Origin: Anaspis maculata
Taxonomy: Eukaryota; Arthropoda; Insecta; Coleoptera; Scraptiidae
DNA: 64,000 nucleotides
Direction: 5' to 3'
Assembly (NCBI GenBank): GCA_949128115.1
Contig: OX421966.1
Location: forward strand, 30,583,042-30,647,041
A model generated the notes under the pieces. That model saw nothing but the letters and a program-made list of their open reading frames with translations. It was not told the DNA's origin and searched no databases. The translations under genes and the position numbers were made by a program. Shown piece after piece: positions 56,301 to 64,000 of the stretch (position 1 is its first letter; every line of letters starts with the position of its first letter).

Positions 56301-57432
56301 TATAAGTTCTTTGGTCAGCTACCGGTGACATTTTCGACACTGATGATGGTTTCGAGTGTTTTCATTATCCAGATGAATTTTTCAGAAATAAAGGACAAAC
56401 TTGCACCAGAATAAGGTTCTTCCAGTAAGTACTACACTGTATTATATTAGAAAACTATCCGCTGCAAAGCTGAAATCCATCCAGTGAACCGAATGCCCAA
56501 AAAGGGTCGGCCGTGTTCATTTCGTTCTGATCCGAAAAGTGGAAAGAAGCATTGTGTTCTGAGACGATTCGATAACTTCACGAATAATCGAGGTAACTTC
56601 GGCATGTCATTTCACAGCTCTCTTACAGGGTGCGATCGTTTACTTCAGCCTCGCCAACTCTATTGCAATAATAAAAGGTGAATGGATAATGGATACATAA
56701 AATGAAGATGGCAATAAATTTGCCCGCAATAAGCCAAGTGAAAAGCAGCTTGACCACTCAGAAGCCACTACTGACGTCGCTTTTTTTCCGGAATCACCCT
56801 GTAAAATACGAAACGATGAAAATAAAATTCGGCGCGTAGCGAAGTTCGGAAATAAATCGAGAACCGATGCCAAAATTCTGTTTACGTCTTCATCTCTCAC
56901 GGTGTTTGTAAATAAGACGGAGGATCATCATCGGTGTGCGGAAAAACTTTGGGTGTTTCTGGGCGAGAAGGAGGCGGCGGCGGTGGTTGGTCCTGGTCCC
57001 GGTCCCGCTCCTCATAGGACGGTCCGTCGGTAATAAATTTATATTCCCGGATCGGGAAATTAAGTGAGAAGAGGGGGAGGAGAGGTGGATGCATGGGGAC
57101 CTCTCCCGCGGGACCAAACTGGAACTTTACCGAGCGTTTCAGCGGCAGCGTGAAAACTTTGCTCCCTTGACTTCCGCGAGTCGAATTGACGTAACCTCTG
57201 AATGAATCGACTTAACCCCTCCACTTAAAGCTGACATGACATGTCTGTGTTTGTCACCCTTGAATGTTGAAAAGAGTTTTTCAATCGACTTTTGTTGGGT
57301 GTTGAAAAAACTTCAGTCGGTTTGACACGCAGTTTGGTCGTTTCTTGGCAGAGGGCTCTGTTTTACAGTAAGTATGTATAAAGTTGACCGTGAGACACTT
57401 TTTTCGAAATCAAGTGTTGGGGCATGGACCTG
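53371..57432. other. Mostly unassigned DNA
   Basis: It holds a 16-base G run (54658-54673), the repeat at 56070-56290 and a GC-rich stretch at 56900-57110. The frames at 53762-54055 and 55004-55393 show no family motif. Confidence 0.35.
56070..56290. repeat. Dispersed repeat, copy 2 (uninterrupted)
   Basis: It aligns with 29455-29644 plus 29959-30060 without the 314-bp SINE, so it is the empty-site paralogue. Shared words include TCCATCTGTAG, AAAATCTCCCAGGTCACT-like and CTCGAATCAC. Confidence 0.7.
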
Positions 57433-57556
57433 TATAGTACGTTCAACCATAGTGTGATTTTAGTGAGCTATGATTTCTCGAATTCCTTCTTCCCAAATGC
57501 GTCACGTGGCGAGACTCTCAGTCAACTAGAGTCACACTAGGGTTGAACACACTATA
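57433..57556. mobile_element. Small MITE, TIR TATAGT..GTTCAACC
   Basis: TATAGTACGTTCAACCATAG at the left pairs with its imperfect inverse (CTAGGGTTGAACACACTATA) at the right. It is 124 bp with no coding potential. Confidence 0.7.
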
Positions 57557-60494
57557 TAGGAGGTTCATCGAAATGGAATTTACATGCGATCGTTTCCAAA
57601 AAAATGGGTGGTCGAAGTGTTCACATAACAAACGCCTTTCAGTCAGGACAGCCCATCAACTGCTCGCAATGAACCCTCCCCGCGACGCGCCGATGTGTTG
57701 CAAACACTGATTATGGACTTATTTTATTAGAATTCTGCATAAATCATCGGCGGTTGTGACGGCTCGAATTTGGAAGAGCCCAGCCCGGCCTTACCTTTGC
57801 GAAGTGCGCAGAGTGGTGAGTTTAGTTATGATAGTGGTAGCTCTGTCATCTGGCACCGGAGTGACAGTCGCCAAAAAAGTTTCACATGATAACGTCGAGC
57901 TAAATTCGGCTCACGCGGCCGCCTCTACTTGCAATTCCAGGCCGTGTTAAGCGTTTCACTGTCGGCCTAGCCTTCTTCATCGTTTTCGTAATTTAATTAT
58001 TTTGCCAAAATCGTAAATCCCCGCTGTTGAGTTTTGATTCTGCCTGGACAGCCCTCAGCATCCGGTCAGCTCATGTTTTGTATTTTGGTGCCTTTAGCAT
58101 TTCACCGTGGTAATGCCTGCCATCAAAAAAAAAACTGATCAACACCTGTGTGAGAAGAACTGATCTGAGGTCGTTGATCCCCGTCATCAATTCATCGTTC
58201 CCTTTCTTCTTTACATTTTGTCGAGGCCTAATAATCTGCCGGTATTTTGTGCTGTTTCAGAACGTCGGTTAGGGGGCTCCCTTCTGCCTCCTCCACTGAG
58301 TGTCCGCTGCACTGCATCGAGGCACCAGGTGCGACGCAAGCCCTCTTCAGCGGTGGCGCCAAGACGGCATAAACGTGAGCTAGTCGTTAACATCATTTTT
58401 GGCCCCCATTCGTTTTATATTTCATTGCCGTATCTTAAGGCAGTTAGTTTTTAAGGGTCTTCTGCCGTCACTACTGTAGCTGGGTTGCTGGCCTAGTATT
58501 AGTTTGTATCATAGGCAGCTTGAATATACTCCGATCTACCTGAAACAAGTTTTTTTTGACTCCCTCTACCGTCCGCATCCGCAGCGCTGCCCTCGAAGAA
58601 GACGCGAACGACGACAGTGGTTTTATTTTGTAGGGCTTTTTGCCATGCCGGCGTTTGCCTTGAGCGTCAGCATAGCCCTTTCTCAGCTGCGCTGAGAGAA
58701 ACTTCTCTTTTGGTCCTAGGCCGGAAGGGTAGACGGTAATAAGGTTTCCAATATTAGATATGTAAATAAATTGAACTTCATTTAGTAAAGTATGACACTG
58801 CCGTGTTTTTTTTTCATAAATCGTACCGTATTTCCGAAATTTTACTTGTAGCTTCGTGCTTGCATCACACACAAGAAATGTCTAACGTCAAAACCAGAAA
58901 CCACGTCGAGGCTGTCGAAAGTTCCGCAAGGGAGTAGTCTGTGGCAAGGGTTTATTATTGAACCCTTGCTGGGTTCTCACTACCATGGTATTCTCACCAC
59001 CATTACCATGGTCTCTGTATGTGCTACGCCTCGACAGCTGAAGGTCATGCACGTTCCCCATACCGGCGACTCAACCTCGACTGAATATTATGAAGACATG
59101 CAACCGGTGACAACATTTTTTCAAACTGACGCTGGTTTTGGTTAATTCAAGTGCCTCGCGGCACGGCACAGATGGAGAAACCAACAGAAACTGAACTGAA
59201 CCGAAGCAAGCTAAAAAAAAACAAAAAATGTTCGTTCCGGATTTGAACCCTGAACCCAAGCCTGTAGCATGACGGCCAGCGCGCGACTAGTCACAGACGG
59301 CAAGAAGTCTTGGTCTGGGTTCGGAATAGTAAAATGATAGTCTCGAGGCTCGTGAAATCCTAGCTGGAACGAGCTTTCCTATTTCCATTGAGAAAGAAGT
59401 CTCACACCAAGACACTATTGTTCAAATAGAGCCAGTCCTCCTGTGTGCGCTTCGCTCCACTCTGTATACACACGCCAAACACGAAGGGAAACACAGAGGA
59501 CGTTGGGTTCTGTTTGGCGAGCAATTAATAGATAAATGTCAATAATTCCAAGGCTTAGAGAGACGCGGCCGCGGTGCAAATACTACTTATACTTCGTGTT
59601 TTGTTTGACGTGCGTTAGAGAGGTAAAGGTACCGTCTAGGAATCGCCTTTTCCAAGTGCACCCCGACAGTTTACAGGAAATTGTGCAATCCCAACCAACT
59701 TTCCGGGAAATCGCGCGGGCTTTTTCCACCACCATCACCACCAGCAACCGCCCGGAGGTTGCGAAGGATGATTACGTCATGGGCGTGGGTTGTTTTGGTT
59801 TAATCAAATCGGGTTTGTGTCGCCTGCTATAAGTTTCCCTTAATTTCCTCCCAGGTATACGGGAAAAAAACCGCGTTCATTTCGATTGTGATGTAATTCA
59901 CCACCCTACTACCCACCCTTCTCGGTAAACCGTTTAAACGGTGATTTGCACACAAATTTGTTCCAAGCCGAACGCCGTTTCAAGGATGCGTCGCTTCATT
60001 AACTTCCTCGCGTCGTCGTGTTATTTTTAAAAGCCGCCGAAAGAATACCGAGAATACAACCGATAAGTATATTTCGATTAGATTTTGTTTACTTGCCTGA
60101 GCTTTTCAGTCAGTTTCAAAATCAACATGCTTGTTGAAACGGGGCAGTTTGCTGTATTGCTGGTTGCGTGTTGTTACAAGCGGAAGATAATTGGGAAAAC
60201 ATGCCGGGACGGGACACGTGATTGTTACGAAAGGGTCGACTTTTTGTTGTTTCTAATCTGAATGGGAAAAATTGGCTGATTGAATTTTTCATTTTGCGCG
60301 CCGCCGGGCCGTTCATCAGTGTTCCACCCACAGAGCACACCAGGCAGACGGACCGACGACCGTGTGGGCCACATTGATCAGGTGCAAACATCACGGAAGG
60401 TGGAAAGGCAATAATTGGAGCGCAATTAAAACCAATTAGGTTAGATTCCTGTAAAGTCAGCAAACACTAGGAATTTCCCAGGTCCGTTATTGAT
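57557..60494. other. Mostly unassigned DNA
   Basis: Moderately GC-rich stretches (57760-57950, 58230-58700) have open frames without known motifs. The tRNA-like segment at 59239-59290 is listed separately. Confidence 0.35.
59205..59300 (-). repeat. tRNA-like segment, possible SINE head
   Basis: On the minus strand TAGTCGCGCGCTGG (plus 59276-59289) resembles an A box and GGTTCAAATCC (plus 59239-59249) is a B box. They are followed by a T run that would stop RNA polymerase III. The acceptor stem does not pair, so it is not a functional tRNA. It lacks the GGGCCAGGTG body of the other SINEs. Confidence 0.45.
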
Positions 60495-60552
60495 GAAAGC
60501 GTTGTTGGGGCATCGCGGTGGGCGAAAGCGTTGTTGGGGCATCGCGGTGGGC
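60495..60552. repeat. Perfect 29-bp tandem duplication
   Basis: A unit beginning GAAAGCGTTGTTGGGGCATC and ending GCGGTGGGC occurs twice, head to tail, without mismatch. Confidence 0.95.
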
Positions 60553-60647
60553 GTATGGCGTAGCTGCAGAGGTAGTTTGGAAAGTAAGCAATTGCGATGT
60601 CGATTCCAACCTCTGTTGACAAATTTTCTCTATCGGTAACCAACGTT

Positions 60648-60866
60648 TATATCCCGTTCACTTTTTATTTTCAGTAGAATGACTTTCTGGAGCAAAAATA
60701 AAGTGAGAAGCTGGAGCCCTGGGAGGATACGGCTGATGGCCGCTGATAGTTTCGCTCCAAAACTTTGCAAGTGCCATCAGCCGTAGCCGTAGTGCCCCCT
60801 CAGCTTGCCACTTTATTTTTGCTCCAAAAAGTCATTCTACTGAAAATAAAAAGTGAACGAGATATA
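60648..60866. repeat. Inverted-repeat element, 0.22 kb
   Basis: CACTTTTTATTTTCAGTAGA and AGTGAACGAGATATA mark arms of about 75 bp; GCAAAAATAAAGTG pairs with CACTTTATTTTTGC. ACGGCTGATGGC pairs with GCCATCAGCCGT near the centre. Confidence 0.85.
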
Positions 60867-61464
60867 GATTTAGTTACTTTTCCTGGTTATGTAGCAACTT
60901 CATCATGGTCATTCGGCAACGGTACTTTACCTTTTTGACATTAGGTACATACTGATGTGAAGTTGACCGTTCAGCAGAAATTGATGTCAATTTGGATCCC
61001 AGCAGTTCAGCATGCTCCTGAGCCGTATTGTGGATTTCCGAAAGGTTTTTTAGGGTGTTTTCTGAGCTGTCAATTTTATGCTATGCTCGACGTTATATGA
61101 CAAATGAGAGATTTGAGATGTCAATAATTTTTAAACTGAATGATATACCATTCGACAGTTTGCTCGCCCCAAAGATTTTATGAATAATAATTGCCGAGCG
61201 CAGTAATAAAATTCGACTTTTCGGATCAAGATAAAAGCGTACATGACCTTCTACACCACAAAGCGAAAAAATTCTTTGAAGACGATGAATATTTATAAAG
61301 AGCTTTGGACGTTTAGAGGCTTTTGTTTCCAAACTTCCTGGAGATGTTTCCCATCTAATTTTAAAGTTCTGAAAATTAATTCAACATCTGCGCCTTGGCT
61401 TCTGTTGTCGGCTTCCCAGACTGCTTGATTCACCATTTCATTCATTCATCATTAGCAGTACATG

Positions 61465-62157
61465 CAGGGCCGTCTCTAGACATTTGGCCGCCCTCGTGCA
61501 AAAACTGTTAGGCCGCCCCTTTCTCAATTTTTTTTTTAATGTTAAATTTTGTATATAGTTTCTTTACTTTAAATTTTATTTTACGAAAATAACAGAAACA
61601 GCGACTGGAATTGCAATTGTCGCATTTTGAACCTTTTTTTTTATTAAGTAGGTAGTCAGTAACGATATTATAATAAACAAATAAACGGAAGTTAATTCAC
61701 GAACACCTACCGGACGGTTCGTGAATAAGATAGAATAACATCAAAATAAGACGCCTGACTTCTCGTGTCTATTAGGAATAATTAACAATAACTACACTTG
61801 AATACCGAACTGCTTCTAGGTACCTACTGTACTTGCCAATCGATTTACGATTCCACCGCCTTTTGGTAGAAATCAAGAATTTAGCAAGGATCTTGCAAAA
61901 TCTGATTTCATATTCACGTGTTTCAAAGGTAGGTATCCATCATACCGTTTAAAAAAATGTTCAGGGGCGGTCGGGCCGCAGGCGTAAAATATGAAAAAAA
62001 CAAACAAAAATTTCAAAATGTTTAGGGGCGGCCGAGGAGGTAAAATATAAATAGCAAAAAAATAGAAAAAAACGCATTTCTGCCCTGAAATGCCGCCCCC
62101 TGAATCTGGCCGCCCTTGTGCCATGCACGAGTTGCACGCCCGCTTAAGACGGCCCTG
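61465..62157. mobile_element. Third non-autonomous hAT-type element, 693 bp
   Basis: CAGGGCCGTCTCTAGAC at the left and AAGACGGCCCTG at the right are the TIR, flanked by a perfect 8-bp duplication AGTACATG (61457-61464 and 62158-62165). Subterminal GGCCGCCC(T/C)CGTGCA words recur inverted. No transposase is encoded. Confidence 0.94.
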
Positions 62158-62710
62158 AGTACATGCTTATGCTGCTCATTTTCTACGTTATTTGACTATT
62201 TGAGACCTTGCTTTCGGGTCGTGGCAACGGGTCGGATCTAGGGAATCACTTTTCCAAAACTATAAAATTAATTGAACGCAATAAGTGCAGGCGCAAGTAC
62301 GCTTTACTTACGAAAACTTACCACGAAGTTCCATGAAATCTGTTGAATATTTCAATGCGAACTCAAAAAAAAAAACAACAATGAAAAAGAAGGGCAGTTC
62401 AGTGAGAACAAGCCAGCAAATCTCCAAAACTTGCAGTCGTTCAGTTTACAGTTGAAAAAACAGTTTAAAATCATGCAAAATCATGTTGTCCATAGTTTTC
62501 CAAAAATCAAGAAAAAACCGTTTTCAATGTATAACTGGTTGCCTACAGGATTTCTCAGGAACACATGTAATGGAACTCCAGTGTTTTTTTTTTTCGTACG
62601 GTTTTTGCCGGCAGACACGCAAGAGCGAGGGCAAAAGACTTTCCGTCAGTTTTTAGAAAACAGAAATCACAAAACCTCTGATATCACCTGATCAATTTTA
62701 TTTGCCCATT

Positions 62711-63227
62711 ATAGTCCGGGAGACGGACGCATGTTTAGTACCCCTATCGAGTTATGTGTAGAGACTATCATCTATGTATCGAGAAAATATGTGCAACCAT
62801 GGAATGGCAATCCTGCCTAAGTAAATCCTACCAGAAATGCAATTAATTGAATAATTTAAAAATTGTAGATTACAACCTTCAAAATTCTTGTCGACGGCAC
62901 ACAACAATCACCCCTTTGACGCGCCACTGTCAGAACTTACATGGTGCTGCTAAGCAACTATCATTACGCATACGCAAAACTAGGTAAGTTTCTGGCAGTG
63001 GCCCGTGAAAGGGGTGATTGCTGTGTGCCATCAACAATGTGACTGACATTTGTTGACAAGAATTTTGTAGGTTGTAATCTACAACTTCTGAATTATTTAA
63101 TTAATTGCATTTCCGGCAGGATTTACTTAGGCAGGATTGCCATTCCATAGTTGCACATATTTTCTCGATACATAGATGATAGTCTCTACACGTAACTCGA
63201 TAGGGGTACTAAAACCGCGTCCGTCTC
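62711..63227. repeat. Foldback element, 0.52 kb
   Basis: GAGACGGACGC and CCCCTATCGAGTTA at the left are mirrored at the right. The arms pair through GGATTTACTTAGGCAGGATT and AATCACCCCTTT almost to the centre. There is no coding potential. Confidence 0.88.
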
Positions 63228-64000
63228 TTTTACTATTACCCTTTGTAAGCTTACAGTTTAATAGTTGATAATGTTGACAATGTTGACATGCCATTGACAG
63301 ACAGAACCGCAACCGTAAGGTAGTGAAAGTACTAGAAGCGTAGAAAACGAGCCCAGACGGTCTGTAAGGACCAGACACGTATTATTGCTCAATGTTTCAT
63401 ACCAACGATTTTCATACCGCGACAGCATGACAACCTCAACCCCAACTTCGGTATCGGTAGTGTTCACCCGGCAGACACAAAAAAAAACTTGTAAATGAGA
63501 GAACGGAACGGAGACCTTGATCGCTTCCCATCTCTTTGCCGGAGCTCTACCATCACCGACAGAAAAACCGGCATAAATCCACACCCCCCTGGAATTACAT
63601 CCCCCTTCGACCACCCCCTTGCACTGTCAACATCCCGGCGCGCTTGATTCTCCATAGCAGAGTTTTTTTTAATTTCCTGAAAGCCGATGTTTACAAGACT
63701 TCGCCTCCTTTTTTGCGCCATTACCTGCGTAATTGAAAAATATATTGCGCGCCGCCTGCCGTTGGAAAATATACTCGTCGCATTTAAATAATAAACTACC
63801 AATGGACTAGCGATTATCTCTAATCATGCAATATCAACTCGCACCGCACGCGGTGTAAACAACAACAATAACAAACGGGGGTGATAACTCGCAGATAAAA
63901 CTGGGAGACCTTTTGCAAGACCTTTTAATTGAGCACTTACTATTATTATTATAATTATTATTACCACCATTTCATTATGAAAAATTTAATTGTGAAATTG
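63228..64000. other. Unassigned DNA at the right edge
   Basis: Overlapping minus-strand frames (63258-63802) of about 115 codons match nothing I recognise. No repeat structure is evident. Confidence 0.35.

Noticed and set aside
59205..59300. Functional tRNA gene
   Set aside because: A and B boxes are present but the acceptor stem does not pair, so at most it is a tRNA-derived repeat.
63258..63802. Two overlapping minus-strand frames of about 115 codons
   Set aside because: They are in different frames over the same DNA, and neither has motifs or splice support.

Overview
This window looks like animal nuclear DNA, probably from an insect. It is AT-rich and gene-poor, with spliceosomal introns and a dense load of eukaryotic transposons. 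I see no bacterial operons, rRNA or CRISPR. An intact I-group non-LTR retrotransposon, a Ty3/gypsy fragment, hAT, Harbinger-like and P-like elements, tRNA-derived SINEs and many palindromic MITEs all fit an arthropod. Recurrent GTAGGTA-type motifs recall hemipteran or lepidopteran intergenic DNA, but I cannot name the species.

The one host gene I recognise is on the minus strand near the left end: the first coding exon of a Yippee-like (YPEL) gene at 4772-4873. It has a splice donor after residue 34 and a 5' UTR exon part with CAG-type repeats and a splice acceptor. The remaining exons should lie to the left, beyond the window. A GC-rich, CpG-containing block at about 16.95-17.56 kb could be an upstream promoter or first exon, but that is conjecture.

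Region by region: 0-10.3 kb holds the YPEL exon and several foldback or MITE elements (2.7, 7.3, 8.4, 9.0 and 10.0 kb), one of them a MITE split by another palindrome. 10.3-18.4 kb has a SINE, a MITE, a 1.56 kb hAT-type element with a perfect 8-bp target duplication and the GC-rich block. 18.4-22.6 kb is a decayed gypsy pol gene on the minus strand, split by a 1.74 kb Harbinger-like element, followed by an RTE-type LINE endonuclease relic. 22.6-33.3 kb is mostly unassigned, with small MITEs and a SINE whose empty site is preserved in a paralogous repeat at 56.1 kb. 33.38-34.83 kb is a P-like element with a THAP-domain pseudogene.

The centrepiece is 35.1-42.3 kb. A 1.65 kb almost fully palindromic foldback element is interrupted in its left arm by an apparently intact 5.5 kb LINE. 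The LINE has a candidate Inr/DPE promoter, an ORF1 with three zinc knuckles, an ORF2 with endonuclease, reverse transcriptase and RNase H, an 8-nt ORF1/ORF2 overlap (ATGAATAG), a 3' hairpin, a poly-A tail and a 13-bp target duplication. From 42.5 kb to the right end there are more MITEs, a second Harbinger-like copy, a TIR element split by a second hAT, a 1.38 kb TIR element with an orphan first exon, a third hAT and more foldbacks.

The genes do not form a pathway. The window records serial transposon nesting beside one conserved host gene.
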